Positions 37,047-45,542 of a stretch of DNA of 55,320 bases are shown one piece after another. The notes beneath the pieces were generated by a model, which saw only the letters and a program-made list of their open reading frames with translations, did no database searches and was not told the DNA's origin. Source of the stretch: Hyphomicrobium sp. (GTDB taxonomy: Bacteria > Pseudomonadota > Alphaproteobacteria > Rhizobiales > Hyphomicrobiaceae); contig JALOTA010000006.1 of NCBI GenBank assembly GCA_025458125.1, positions 1-55,320 on the forward strand, in the 5' to 3' direction. The position numbers and the translations under genes were made by a program. Numbering within the stretch: the first letter of the stretch is position 1; each line of letters starts with the position of its first letter.

Positions 37047-37403
37047 ATGCCCATGACCTGGATTGTGACCAAATATGCAATCACCGCCTTCCTGGTGGTC
37101 GCAATCTCGGAGATCGCAAAGCGCAGCGACAAACTCGGCGGACTGGTCGCCGCGCTGCCGCTGGTAACCGTGCTGACCCTGGTGTGGTTGTGGGTGGAGG
37201 GCCAGGGCGACGCGAAGATCGCGAACCATGCGTGGTACACGTTCTGGTACGTGGTGCCGACGCTGCCGATGTTTCTCTTGTTTCCCTATCTGCTGCCGCG
37301 CATCGGGTTCTGGGCAACGATGGGGATCAGCGTCGTCGTTACGATGGCGAGCTTTGCCGTGTTCGCAGTCCTGTTGCGCCGCTTCGGAATCGAGCTCTGG
37401 TAG
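37047..37403 (+). CDS. DUF3147 membrane protein
   Basis: 118-aa protein with four hydrophobic segments: WIVTKYAITAFLVVAISEIA, LGGLVAALPLVTVLTLVWLW, TFWYVVPTLPMFLLFPYLLP, GISVVVTMASFAVFAVLLRR. This is the DUF3147 small integral membrane family. Start ATG 37047. Converges with mobB. Confidence 0.8.
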   Translation: MPMTWIVTKYAITAFLVVAISEIAKRSDKLGGLVAALPLVTVLTLVWLWVEGQGDAKIANHAWYTFWYVVPTLPMFLLFPYLLPRIGFWATMGISVVVTMASFAVFAVLLRRFGIELW

Positions 37404-37415
37404 TGCGCGCCGCCA

Positions 37416-37943
37416 TCAGCCCGGTTTTGAAAGAACGGTTCGCGAGATAAAATCGGCGAGGGCCTGGACGTCGTCGAGCGCGAACAGCGGCAAGGTCCCG
37501 TGGTCGGTTGCATGATCGGAGGCGATCGCCACGATGTGCGGGTCGCCGGGGGCGAGATAGCGCTTCTCGTCTTGAGCCGACCGGCGGGCTTCGATCTTCG
37601 GGACATGTGCCGACTTGAAGCCTTCGACAATCACCAGATCCGCAGCGGACAAGAGCGGGAGAATGTTCTCCAGGCTCGGCGCGGGGTCCTGCTCAGCGCC
37701 CTCATGGATCAACGCCCAACGATCTGGGCCGACGAGGACCACGTCGCGTGCGCCGGCGCGGCGGTGATGCGCGCTGTCGGTGTCCTCGACGTCCACGGAC
37801 ACGTCATGGTGGGAATGCTTGACGCTGGCGACACGGAGGCCGCGGCGCGTGAATTCCTCGATGAGGCGCACCACAAGAGTGGTTTTGCCGGAATTCTTCC
37901 AACCGGCAATGCCTATGACTGGCGGACCGTACACTGGCTTCAT
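37416..37943 (-). CDS. mobB: Molybdopterin-guanine dinucleotide biosynthesis adaptor
   Basis: 175-aa P-loop GTPase-like MobB: Walker A IGIAGWKNSGKTTLVVRLIE, then VASVKHSHHDVSVDVEDTDS, LVIVEGFKSAHVPKIEARRS. It helps MobA attach GMP to molybdopterin. Its ATG overlaps the mobA stop by 4 nt. Confidence 0.93.
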   Translation of the reverse strand: MKPVYGPPVIGIAGWKNSGKTTLVVRLIEEFTRRGLRVASVKHSHHDVSVDVEDTDSAHHRRAGARDVVLVGPDRWALIHEGAEQDPAPSLENILPLLSAADLVIVEGFKSAHVPKIEARRSAQDEKRYLAPGDPHIVAIASDHATDHGTLPLFALDDVQALADFISRTVLSKPG

Positions 37944-38614
37944 GAGATGTTTCCCGTCTCTCCGCCTGCGGGGGCCAGGAGTTGCCGTGCGGTCGCCAGT
38001 TCCTCCGGAGTGTTCGCGTTGAAAAAGGGATCAACCTTGCGTCCGTTCATCTCGACTGGGGCGTAGTCGACCACCACCGTTTCGCACCGGTCCGTCCATG
38101 CGGAGACTTTTCGCAATCCGGAAACGAGGGCGGCTTCCAGTTGGTCCGCCAGGGCGACGGGCCACAGGCCGATGACGGAATGCAATTGCGTGCCGCATCG
38201 TGCGATCGCGACGGCCATCTCGTGATCCCGTACGGCGGACTGGAATTGCACCACCAGATCGGCCGGGAGAAATGGCGCGTCGGTCGACACACTGACGATG
38301 TGCGTTGTTCCGGGCGATTTGCGCTGGGACCAGCGCATGCCGGCGAGCAGACCTGCCAGTGGCCCCGCGAAGTCTTCAATCGTATCGGATACGACGGGCA
38401 GTCCGAACGATGCGAAACGCGCCGGATCGCCGTTGGCACTGAGCACCATATCGCCGACCTGCGGTGCGAGCCGTTCGATGACGTGCACCAGCATCGGCTT
38501 GCCGCCGATATCGAGCAGCGCCTTGTCTTTCGGGCCGTCCGGAAACGCGCCCTGCATGCGGCGGGATTGGCCGCCGGCGAGGAGGAGGCCGGTTGGTTTG
38601 GTCGGTGTGCTCAT
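37940..38614 (-). CDS. mobA: Molybdopterin guanylyltransferase
   Basis: 224-aa MobA with nucleotide-binding N-terminus GLLLAGGQSRRMQGAFPDGP, then LLDIGGKPMLVHVIERLAPQ, DFAGPLAGLLAGMRW, VSTDAPFLPADLVVQ. Transfers GMP from GTP to molybdopterin to form the guanine dinucleotide cofactor used by DMSO-reductase-family enzymes. Order mobA-mobB, overlapping. Confidence 0.93.
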   Translation of the reverse strand: MSTPTKPTGLLLAGGQSRRMQGAFPDGPKDKALLDIGGKPMLVHVIERLAPQVGDMVLSANGDPARFASFGLPVVSDTIEDFAGPLAGLLAGMRWSQRKSPGTTHIVSVSTDAPFLPADLVVQFQSAVRDHEMAVAIARCGTQLHSVIGLWPVALADQLEAALVSGLRKVSAWTDRCETVVVDYAPVEMNGRKVDPFFNANTPEELATARQLLAPAGGETGNIS

Positions 38615-38833
38615 GTCCGGCGCGCATCGTCTATACTGGCTCCGGCAGGAACAAGCCGGCTCCTGGCAACGACGGACTCCGGGGCGGCCGCAGGGCCGTC
38701 TGGTGCAGGCGGTGTCTTCGCAAGATTGGCTGGCATGGATGACCGGGGGGCGTATTTACAGGCGTCCCTCGTATGCCCGTGACGCGCTCAACACAAGGGC
38801 AAGTGATATAGCCCAGCCTGTGCCAGTTGCGGA

Positions 38834-39256
38834 TCACCAGATGCAGGCAGCAAGGTGCTCGTCTTCGTCGATGCGATCGATTTCAGATCCCAGGCAGTCG
38901 TTGCGCGAGATAATGCCGAAAATCCGGCCGTCCTGGACGACGGGGATGTGGCGGAAGCCGCAGTCCGACATCAGCCGCAAGGCATCCACCGCCCGCGCGG
39001 ATGGGGCTATGGTGACGGGGCTTCGGGTCATCGCCTCGCAGATCGCCACCCCGGCGGTGCTGTCGCCGGAGGCAAGAAGGCGAACGGCATCGCTACTGGT
39101 GAATATCCCGCAGAGCCGCTGCTCATCGTCGACGACGAGGACCGATCCGGCCCTCTGTTCACGCATGGCGGCGCACGCAGATTGAACGGAACGCCCCTGC
39201 TCGACGACAAGCGGGTGCTGCGATTTGACGATCGTGAAGAGCTTGCGATTGGTCAT
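38834..39256 (-). CDS. CBS-domain protein
   Basis: 140-aa protein made of two CBS motifs: PLVVEQGRSVQSACAAMREQ, AGSVLVVDDEQRLCGIFTSS, DAVRLLASGD and SPVTIAPSARAVDALRLMSD, GFRHIPVVQDGRIFGIISRN. CBS pairs sense adenosine nucleotides. Its upstream gap (shared with phaC) holds an FNR-type box, suggesting oxygen control. Confidence 0.88.
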   Translation of the reverse strand: MTNRKLFTIVKSQHPLVVEQGRSVQSACAAMREQRAGSVLVVDDEQRLCGIFTSSDAVRLLASGDSTAGVAICEAMTRSPVTIAPSARAVDALRLMSDCGFRHIPVVQDGRIFGIISRNDCLGSEIDRIDEDEHLAACIW

Positions 39257-39370
39257 CGCGCCACTCCTTTCCGGGGGACGGTCAAAGGTCTGGTTCCAGG
39301 CGGCGGCTTGGCGGTAATGTGAACGTCTTTGATGTCTTTTTAAGTGTTTGCCTGCGTCGTCCGGTTTGCT

Positions 39371-39384
39371 TTGATGCAGGTCAA
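39371..39384. promoter_or_regulatory. FNR/FixK-type box between CBS gene and phaC
   Basis: TTGATGCAGGTCAA matches the FNR-family pattern TTGAT-N4-ATCAA with one mismatch and resembles alphaproteobacterial FnrL/FixK sites. It lies about 115 nt before the CBS gene and 79 nt before phaC, so it could serve either. Confidence 0.65.
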
Positions 39385-39462
39385 ACCCTGGTCCGCGGCG
39401 CGCGATCTACTAGGTGACGACGATACGGCCGAGTTGCGGTGCGTGTTCACCAGGATTCTCAC

Positions 39463-41322
39463 ATGGCGACTTCAAGACCTCCATCTCCGTCTGCCGCGGT
39501 GGCTCGTGCCACACTGCAAGACCGAAGGTCGACGGATATTCAGACCGCATCCGCGGGCGGATCTCCGTTCGACCTGAGCTTTGGGGAACGAGACAGCTAT
39601 TCCGCCACAGCGCTTGCGGAACTGCTCGACCGCGTGTCGCACGCCTCGCTTGCCAAGCTCACGTTCGGGCTCTCGCCAGCGTCTCTTGCGGGAGCTTATC
39701 TTGACTGGGCGACGCATCTGGCTGCGTCACCAGGCAAAAGGCTGCAGCTTGCCGATAAGGCTTGGCGCAAGATGCTGCGGCTTCAGCAGCACGCGTGGCG
39801 GTGCGCATTTGCCATGAACGGCCACGAGCCGTGCATCGCGCCGCTGCCGCAAGATAGCCGCTTCACATCGGCGGGTTGGCAGAAGTGGCCGTATAATCTC
39901 TTTTATCAGTCGCATCTTCTTCTGCAGCAGTGGTGGCATGTGGCCACGACCGACATTCCCGGCGTGTCGCTCCAGCACGAACGGATGGTTGCGTTCACGG
40001 CGCGTCAGATCCTGGACGTCTTCTCGCCTTCGAATTTCATTCTCACCAATCCGGAGGTGGTTGATCAGACTGTACGGCAGGGCGGTCACAATCTGATGCG
40101 CGGCCTGGAAAACCTTCTGCAGGATTGGGACCGGTTGCAGGGGGGGCGGCCACCCGCCGGCGCGGAGGCCTATCGGCCGGGAGAGACCGTCGCGGTGACG
40201 CGCGGAAAGGTGGTGCTGCGCAACGAACTGATCGAACTCATCCAGTATTCGCCGGCAACCGAAACCGTCCGGCCGGAACCCGTTCTCGTCGTTCCAGCGT
40301 GGATCATGAAGTACTACATCCTCGACCTGTCGCCGGAAAACTCCCTGATCAAGTACCTCGTGGATCGTGGGTTCACCGTCTTTGCGATCTCGTGGCGCAA
40401 TCCCGATCCGTCGATGCGCGACATCTCGCTGGATGATTACAGGAAGCTCGGAATCATGGCGTCTCTGGATGCCATCGCGGCGATCGTTCCCGAACAGAAG
40501 GTGCACGCGGCCGGTTATTGTCTCGGTGGCACGCTGCTTGCCATCGCGGCGGCGGCGCTTGCGAGAAATGGCCAATCGCCTTTCGCTTCGCTCTCGTTTC
40601 TTGCGGCCCAGATCGACTTTACGGAGCCGGGCGAGCTCCAGCTCTTCATCAATGAGAGCCAGCTGCGGTTCCTAGAAGACCTGATGTGGGAACAGGGCTT
40701 TCTTGATGCCAGACAAATGTCCGGCGCGTTTCAGCTGTTGCGGTCCAACGATCTCATCTGGTCGCGTGTGATGCGCGAATACCTACTCGGCGACCGTCCT
40801 CCCATGACCGACATGATGGCGTGGAACTCCGATTCGACGCGTATGCCGTACCGCATGCAGTCGGAGTACCTGCGCCGGCTTTACCTGGGTAATGATCTTG
40901 CGGAGGATCGCTACAAGGTTGATGGAACGTCGATTTCGATTGCCGATATTCGCGAACCGGTTTTCTGCGTGGGTACGGTGAAAGATCACGTTGCGCCCTG
41001 GCGGTCCGTCTACAAGTGGATTGGGCTTACCGAAACCGACATCACGTTCGTCCTCACCAAGGGTGGGCACAATGCGGGCATTCTGTCCGAGCCCGGGCAC
41101 CCGGGGCGTAGCTTCCGCATGGCGACGCATCATGACGGCGACGTTCACCTGGACCCCGATACGTGGATCGCAATCACGCCCGAGACGCCGGGGTCTTGGT
41201 GGCCCGCGTGGGCAGCGTGGCTGGAGGAGCGTTCAGGACTACCGGTAGATCCCCCCGCGACGGGAGCCGAGGGATACAAGCCGATCGCCGAAGCGCCGGG
41301 GCTCTATGTCATGGAGAGATGA
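39463..41322 (+). CDS. phaC: Class I poly(3-hydroxyalkanoate) synthase
   Basis: 619-aa PHA synthase, polymerising (R)-3-hydroxyacyl-CoA into storage granules. N-terminal domain WQKWPYNLFYQSHLLLQQWW, catalytic core VVPAWIMKYYILDLSPENSL, VFAISWRNPDPSMRDISLDD, lipase-like box GYCLGGT with the nucleophilic cysteine, FLAAQIDFTEPGELQLFINE, and the C-terminal VGTVKDHVAPWRSVYKW and TKGGHNAGILSEPG with catalytic Asp and His. ATG 39463 is favoured over 39439. No phaA/phaB or phasin nearby. Confidence 0.93.
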   Translation: MATSRPPSPSAAVARATLQDRRSTDIQTASAGGSPFDLSFGERDSYSATALAELLDRVSHASLAKLTFGLSPASLAGAYLDWATHLAASPGKRLQLADKAWRKMLRLQQHAWRCAFAMNGHEPCIAPLPQDSRFTSAGWQKWPYNLFYQSHLLLQQWWHVATTDIPGVSLQHERMVAFTARQILDVFSPSNFILTNPEVVDQTVRQGGHNLMRGLENLLQDWDRLQGGRPPAGAEAYRPGETVAVTRGKVVLRNELIELIQYSPATETVRPEPVLVVPAWIMKYYILDLSPENSLIKYLVDRGFTVFAISWRNPDPSMRDISLDDYRKLGIMASLDAIAAIVPEQKVHAAGYCLGGTLLAIAAAALARNGQSPFASLSFLAAQIDFTEPGELQLFINESQLRFLEDLMWEQGFLDARQMSGAFQLLRSNDLIWSRVMREYLLGDRPPMTDMMAWNSDSTRMPYRMQSEYLRRLYLGNDLAEDRYKVDGTSISIADIREPVFCVGTVKDHVAPWRSVYKWIGLTETDITFVLTKGGHNAGILSEPGHPGRSFRMATHHDGDVHLDPDTWIAITPETPGSWWPAWAAWLEERSGLPVDPPATGAEGYKPIAEAPGLYVMER

Positions 41323-41344
41323 CGGAGCAGCGGAGTGTTCTTAG

Positions 41345-41659
41345 TCAGGTGAAGTGTGTGGGGCGTATGACCTGCACATCGGATACCGTGACGATGCCGA
41401 TCTGCCGCGACACGAGCTTGAAGAGCGGCTCGAGAACCTCGTCGACGCGCGCTTCGTCGAGGATGCAGATCACCATAACCAGCGCGCCCGCGCGTCCAAC
41501 GACGCCATCGCGGTGCCAGGCGCCGTCCTGTCCGCGGCCGGCCAGCGCAGAGAGAACGGTGTAGCCACTGACGCCTTGCTGATCGAGAAGGTTCAGAACC
41601 CGCTGCATCAGCGGAGCTTCCACCATGATGTCAATGCGCTTCTTGGGATACGTTTGCAT
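41345..41659 (-). CDS. sbtB: SbtB-type PII-like signalling protein
   Basis: 104-aa PII-like protein (KKRIDIMVEAPLMQRVLNLL, GVSGYTVLSALAGRGQDGAW, GRAGALVMVICILDEARVDE, VSRQIGIVTVSDVQVIRPTH). It follows sbtA by 12 nt on the same strand, as in SbtA-SbtB pairs where the PII-like partner closes the transporter according to adenylate state. Confidence 0.88.
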   Translation of the reverse strand: MQTYPKKRIDIMVEAPLMQRVLNLLDQQGVSGYTVLSALAGRGQDGAWHRDGVVGRAGALVMVICILDEARVDEVLEPLFKLVSRQIGIVTVSDVQVIRPTHFT

Positions 41660-41671
41660 GTGTCCGGGGCC

Positions 41672-42637
41672 TCAGTGCAGCTTGGATGCGATCGTGAGAT
41701 AAAGCGGAATGCCGATCGTCAGGTTGAAGGGGAAGGTCACTCCGAGAGACAGCGGCAAGTAAATAGCCGGTCTCGCCTCGGGAAGTGCAAGCCGAAGCGC
41801 CGCCGGCACGGCGATGTAAGATGCGCTCGCCGCCAGGGTAATCATCAGGGCGGAACCACCGATCGACAGGCCGACGAGCTGAGAGGCGACGGCGCCAAGG
41901 GCCGCGCCGATGAGCGGCATGTAAAGGCCGAAGAGCACGACGGGAACCGTGAGATGTTTGCGTCCTTCCCGCATGCCGCGCCCGGCGATAACCCCCATGT
42001 CGAGCAGGAAGAGGCAGAGAATTCCCTTGAAGGGTTCGACGATGAACGGAGCGATCGCCTTCATGCCATCTGCGCCCGTGATGATGCCGATGATGAACGA
42101 GCCCACGAGGAGAACGATGGAGCCGTTCAGCAGCACCTCGCGCAGGGTGGATCCGTCCATGCGTTTTTCTCCGGTCCTTGCCAGCCAGAGCGCAGCCATG
42201 ATGGCGGGCGTCTCCATGGCGGCTGCGACGGCGACCATATAGCCTTCATAGCCGATGCCGCTGCGAGACAGGGCCTGGGTTGCCGCAAGAAACGTCACGA
42301 TGGAGATCGAGCCATAGTGAGCGGCAACGGCGGCGGCATCCACCCGGGGTAGCGTGCTGGTGAGAACCAGCAGGCGGAACGCGACGAGCGGGATCAGCGC
42401 GCTGAGGACGATCCCGGCCAAGATGGCGAAACCAAGCTTCAGCTCCAGGCCGTGCTCCGCAACGCCGACGCCGCCTTTGAAGCCGATGGCCAGCATCAAA
42501 TAGAGCGACAGACCCTTGGCGATGGCCTCCGGAACCGAGAGGTCTGATCGCGCCAGGGTCGCGGCCAATCCCAGAACGAAGAAAAGAACCATCGGGGAGA
42601 GCAGGTTGCCGGCGGCCAGGTCGAGGGCGGAGCCCAT
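41672..42637 (-). CDS. sbtA: SbtA-type sodium-dependent bicarbonate transporter
   Basis: 321-aa membrane protein with about ten helices (LLSPMVLFFVLGLAATLARS, LSLYLMLAIGFKGGVGVAEH, IVLSALIPLVAFRLLVLTST, GSISIVTFLAATQALSRSGI, LPLSLGVTFPFNLTIGIPLY), the SbtA/DUF897 pattern. ATG 42637 with GAGGA 7-8 nt upstream is the start; the frame to 42724 is non-homologous. Bicarbonate import would supply Ccr and other carboxylases; that role is inference. Confidence 0.88.
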   Translation of the reverse strand: MGSALDLAAGNLLSPMVLFFVLGLAATLARSDLSVPEAIAKGLSLYLMLAIGFKGGVGVAEHGLELKLGFAILAGIVLSALIPLVAFRLLVLTSTLPRVDAAAVAAHYGSISIVTFLAATQALSRSGIGYEGYMVAVAAAMETPAIMAALWLARTGEKRMDGSTLREVLLNGSIVLLVGSFIIGIITGADGMKAIAPFIVEPFKGILCLFLLDMGVIAGRGMREGRKHLTVPVVLFGLYMPLIGAALGAVASQLVGLSIGGSALMITLAASASYIAVPAALRLALPEARPAIYLPLSLGVTFPFNLTIGIPLYLTIASKLH

Positions 42638-42735
42638 TGGAATGTCCTCAATTGAACGGTCGGTCTGATGTCCGCTGCAACGCGGTATTTGTGTCAGGAT
42701 GCGCTCATACAGGCGAAAAATCACGACTGGAAATT

Positions 42736-42754
42736 GATAGCAAGGCTTCCTATC
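42736..42754. promoter_or_regulatory. Possible LysR operator between sbtA and lysR-type gene
   Basis: GATAG-N9-CTATC (42736-42754) is an inverted repeat in the 146-bp divergent gap, 30 nt before the LysR start, a typical LysR self/neighbour site. Inference only. Confidence 0.5.
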
Positions 42755-42783
42755 ATCATAATCCTAAATATCAAGGAGTGCCT

Positions 42784-43641
42784 ATGCCCAAGTCATTGGT
42801 CAATCTCGATATCGACCTGCTCAGGACGTTCGTAGTCGTTGCAACGGAGCGTAATTTCACCCGTGCGGCGGAGCGTCTCATGCGCCAGCAGTCGACGGTT
42901 TCACTGCAGATAAAGCGGCTTGAGGATGCTCTCGGGCAGCGGCTGCTGGAGCGGACGCCGAGGTCCGTGGAATTGACGCCGGAGGGCGAAGCGGTGCTGG
43001 CGTACGCCCAGAAGATTCTCGACCTTAATGACGAGGTCGTCTCTCTGACCCACGAACCGCAGATGCAAGGTGTCGTGCGGCTCGGCACCCCAGAAGATTT
43101 TGCCACTCAGCACCTGCCGGACATCCTGTCGCGATTCGTGCAGGCGTATCCTTCCGTCGCTCTGGAAGTGACATGCGATCTCACGCTCAATCTGGCCCAG
43201 GGCTTCAGAAGTGGCCAATTTGATATCGTTTTGTTGAAGCGCGAGCGTTCGGCCGTCAGCGGCGGGGTTCGCGTTTGGCGGGAGCCTTTGGTGTGGGTCG
43301 CTGGCCAGCACGACTACGTCCATGGCAGCGGTGCGTTACCGCTGGTGGTGTCGCCGGAACCCTGCGTCTACCGCAAGCGCGCGATCGAATCGCTCGAACG
43401 CGCACGCCGGACGTGGCGGATCGCCTATACCTGTGGATCGCTAGCCGGTTCGATCGCTGCCGTTCGCGCTGGGCTCGGGATCGCGGTGCTGCCCAAGGAG
43501 ATGGTTCCGGACGGACTGCACGTCATCGACGGCGACCCTCTGCCCGATCTCAAGGATACTGAAATCGCTCTGCTTGCCGGGACCAGCCTCAGGGCTCCCG
43601 TTGCCAAGCTTCGCGATCACATCGTGCGCTGTCTGGGGTGA
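42784..43641 (+). CDS. LysR family transcriptional regulator
   Basis: 285-aa LysR regulator. The N-terminal helix-turn-helix reads DIDLLRTFVVVATERNFTRA, ERLMRQQSTVSLQIKRLEDA, LGQRLLERTPRSVELTPEGE; the substrate-binding region follows from VRLGTPEDFATQHLPDILSR. It is divergent from sbtA, so control of bicarbonate uptake is likely, as CmpR-like regulators do. AAGGAG lies 5-6 nt before ATG 42784. Confidence 0.88.
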   Translation: MPKSLVNLDIDLLRTFVVVATERNFTRAAERLMRQQSTVSLQIKRLEDALGQRLLERTPRSVELTPEGEAVLAYAQKILDLNDEVVSLTHEPQMQGVVRLGTPEDFATQHLPDILSRFVQAYPSVALEVTCDLTLNLAQGFRSGQFDIVLLKRERSAVSGGVRVWREPLVWVAGQHDYVHGSGALPLVVSPEPCVYRKRAIESLERARRTWRIAYTCGSLAGSIAAVRAGLGIAVLPKEMVPDGLHVIDGDPLPDLKDTEIALLAGTSLRAPVAKLRDHIVRCLG

Positions 43642-43801
43642 TACGCGATGTCGCAATGATCAATTTTGTAAATGGTCTTCATGAGGGCAATCTATTTCTC
43701 GCAATTGCGAAGTTCTCCTAGCTTTTGCAGCTTGGCGCCGGCTGGTCAGGCCGGCGTTCCCGTTGCCCTGCCTGTCCGACACTCTCATTACGGAGCGAAC
43801 T

Positions 43802-45124
43802 TTGGCACACGCTGCAAAACTGACGATTCCGACCGATGATGTCGCGGCCCCCGCCATTTTGCCGGGCAAGAAAGAACTTTATGAAGTGGGTGAAATCCCG
43901 CCTCTCGGTCACGTGCCGCAGAAGATGATCGGGTGGTCGATCCGGCGTGAGCGGCACGGCCCGCCGGACACGGCCATGCAGTTGGAAGTGCTGCCGATGT
44001 GGGAACTCGACAGCCACGACGTGCTCGTTCTCGTGATGGCGGCCGGCGTCAATTACAACGGGGTCTGGGCCTGTCTCGGCCAGCCGATCTCGATGTTCGA
44101 CGTACACGGTGCCCCCTACTTAGTCACTGGATCGGATGCCGCTGGAATCGTGTGGGCTGTCGGCTCGGCGGTGAAGCGTTGGAAGGTGGGCGACGAAGTC
44201 GTCATCCATTGCAACCAGGACGACGGCGATGACGAGGAATGCAACGGCGGCGATCCCATGCTGTCGCCCTCGCAGCGTATCTGGGGCTACGAGACCCCTG
44301 ACGGATCGTTTGCTCAATTCACGCGCGTACAGGATCGCCAGCTTCTTCCACGCCCCAAGCATCTGACGTGGGAGGAGAGCGCCTGCTACATGCTGACGCT
44401 CGCCACGGCTTATCGGATGCTATTTGGCCATCGGCCCCACACTCTTCGCCCCGGCCACAATGTTCTAGTGTGGGGGGCCTCGGGGGGTATCGGTTCGATG
44501 GCGGTTCAGCTGTGTTCGACCGCCGGCGCCAACGCCATCGGCGTCGTTTCGGAACCCGACAAGCGGGACTATGTGATGCAGATGGGCGCGCGAGCCGTGC
44601 TCAATCGCAAGGACTTCAACTGCTGGGGGCAGATGCCGAAGGTGGGCACGCCCGAGTATCAGGCCTGGTTCAAGGAAGTCCGCAAGTTCGGAGCGGCGAT
44701 TTGGGACATCACTGGCAAGGGCAACAACGTCGACATGGTGTTCGAGCACCCCGGCGAGGCGACGTTCCCGGTCTCGGTGTTCTGTGTCAAGCGCGGTGGC
44801 ATGGTGGTCATCTGTGCCGGCACGACGGGCTATAATCTAACCCTCGACGCACGCTACCTCTGGATGCATCAGAAGCGCGTGCAGGGATCGCATTTCGCAA
44901 ATCTCAATCAGGCTTCTCTTGCCAACCGGCTCGTCATCGATCGCAGGGTCGATCCTTGCCTTTCGGAAGTCTTCTCGTGGGAAAATGTCCCGAAAGCGCA
45001 TATGCGGATGTACCGCAACGAGCACAAGCCTGGGAACATGGCTGCGCTCGTGAATGCGCCGGTAACGGGCCTGCGGACTTTCGAGGATGCGATGGAAGCG
45101 AGCCGCGCTCGGTTCGGCACGTAA
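43802..45124 (+). CDS. ccrA: Crotonyl-CoA carboxylase/reductase
   Basis: 440-aa Ccr of the ethylmalonyl-CoA pathway, making (2S)-ethylmalonyl-CoA from crotonyl-CoA, CO2 and NADPH. Family blocks: KELYEVGEIPPLGHVPQKMI, GVNYNGVWACLGQPISMFDV, GSDAAGIVWAVGSAVKRWKV, VWGASGGIGSMAVQLCSTAG, HPGEATFPVSVFCVKRGGMV, GSHFANLNQASLANRLVIDR. A TTG start at 43802 is favoured because GGAG lies 6 nt upstream; an upstream TTG at 43763 gives 13 more residues. The rest of the pathway is not in the window. A structured stretch and terminator follow. Confidence 0.92.
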   Translation: MAHAAKLTIPTDDVAAPAILPGKKELYEVGEIPPLGHVPQKMIGWSIRRERHGPPDTAMQLEVLPMWELDSHDVLVLVMAAGVNYNGVWACLGQPISMFDVHGAPYLVTGSDAAGIVWAVGSAVKRWKVGDEVVIHCNQDDGDDEECNGGDPMLSPSQRIWGYETPDGSFAQFTRVQDRQLLPRPKHLTWEESACYMLTLATAYRMLFGHRPHTLRPGHNVLVWGASGGIGSMAVQLCSTAGANAIGVVSEPDKRDYVMQMGARAVLNRKDFNCWGQMPKVGTPEYQAWFKEVRKFGAAIWDITGKGNNVDMVFEHPGEATFPVSVFCVKRGGMVVICAGTTGYNLTLDARYLWMHQKRVQGSHFANLNQASLANRLVIDRRVDPCLSEVFSWENVPKAHMRMYRNEHKPGNMAALVNAPVTGLRTFEDAMEASRARFGT

Positions 45125-45157
45125 TCTCCAAGAGTCGATTTCAGGGGGAGTAAGAAG

Positions 45158-45195
45158 GACGGCAGCCCGCTCGGGGGGGGTGGCGGGCTGCCGTC
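45158..45195 (+). terminator. Perfect 13-bp hairpin after ccrA
   Basis: Arms 45158-45170 and 45183-45195 are perfectly complementary, 33 nt past the ccrA stop. Only a weak T-rich tail (GTTTG) follows, so it may be a processing or weak termination site. Confidence 0.55.
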
Positions 45196-45331
45196 GTTTG
45201 AGAAGCGGTGTAAGGCCGCACCGCTCTCCCTGTCGTGGTCAACGGGGGGACCGTAGGACCACGAACCTCAAAGGGACCCGACATAAAACTCGAGGTCCGC
45301 GTCCGCTCGTTGATGCAAAATCCACTACAGT

Positions 45332-45356
45332 ACGTCGAGTTTCTCGACGTTTTCTC
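45332..45356 (+). terminator. Intrinsic terminator
   Basis: ACGTCGAG (45332-45339), TTT loop, CTCGACGT (45343-45350) and then TTTCTC: an 8-bp perfect stem with a T-tract. It ends the structured stretch. Confidence 0.75.
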
Positions 45357-45542
45357 GCTTTGAACTCACACCTGAGTTCACGGCCTGCTGTGAATCGCAA
45401 CTTTCTTGACCAACAAATGGGCGTCTCAACGGGCAATTGCCAAATGTAAGTTGCCGCTTGTCTGATCGGTTTTTTCGATGAACTTGAGAAATGGAAACGG
45501 CACCCCATATCCGAACCGTGATCAAGCCAGACAGGAAATCCC

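Larger units (their letters stand above)
45158..45356 (+). ncRNA. Candidate structured small RNA or ccrA 3' UTR
   Basis: Four stacked stems: a perfect 13-bp stem (45158-45170 with 45183-45195) with a G8 run in the loop; AGCGGTG/CACCGCT (45204-45210, 45219-45225) extended by GAG/CTC; GTGGTC/GACCAC (45235-45240, 45257-45262); then an intrinsic terminator (ACGTCGAG-TTT-CTCGACGT and a T-tract). No ORF fits. It could be an sRNA, a processed ccrA 3' UTR, or simply terminators in series. No match to a known RNA family was recognised. Confidence 0.45.
45125..45542. other. Gap between ccrA and the OxyR-like gene, highly structured
   Basis: No protein gene. It holds four hairpins described separately (a 13-bp stem at 45158-45195, stems at 45200-45228 and 45235-45262, and a terminator at 45332-45353), and the promoter of the next gene in its right part. 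Confidence 0.6.

Noticed and set aside
41354-42352. A 332-codon plus-strand frame
   Set aside because: Antisense of sbtB and sbtA with no recognisable domain.
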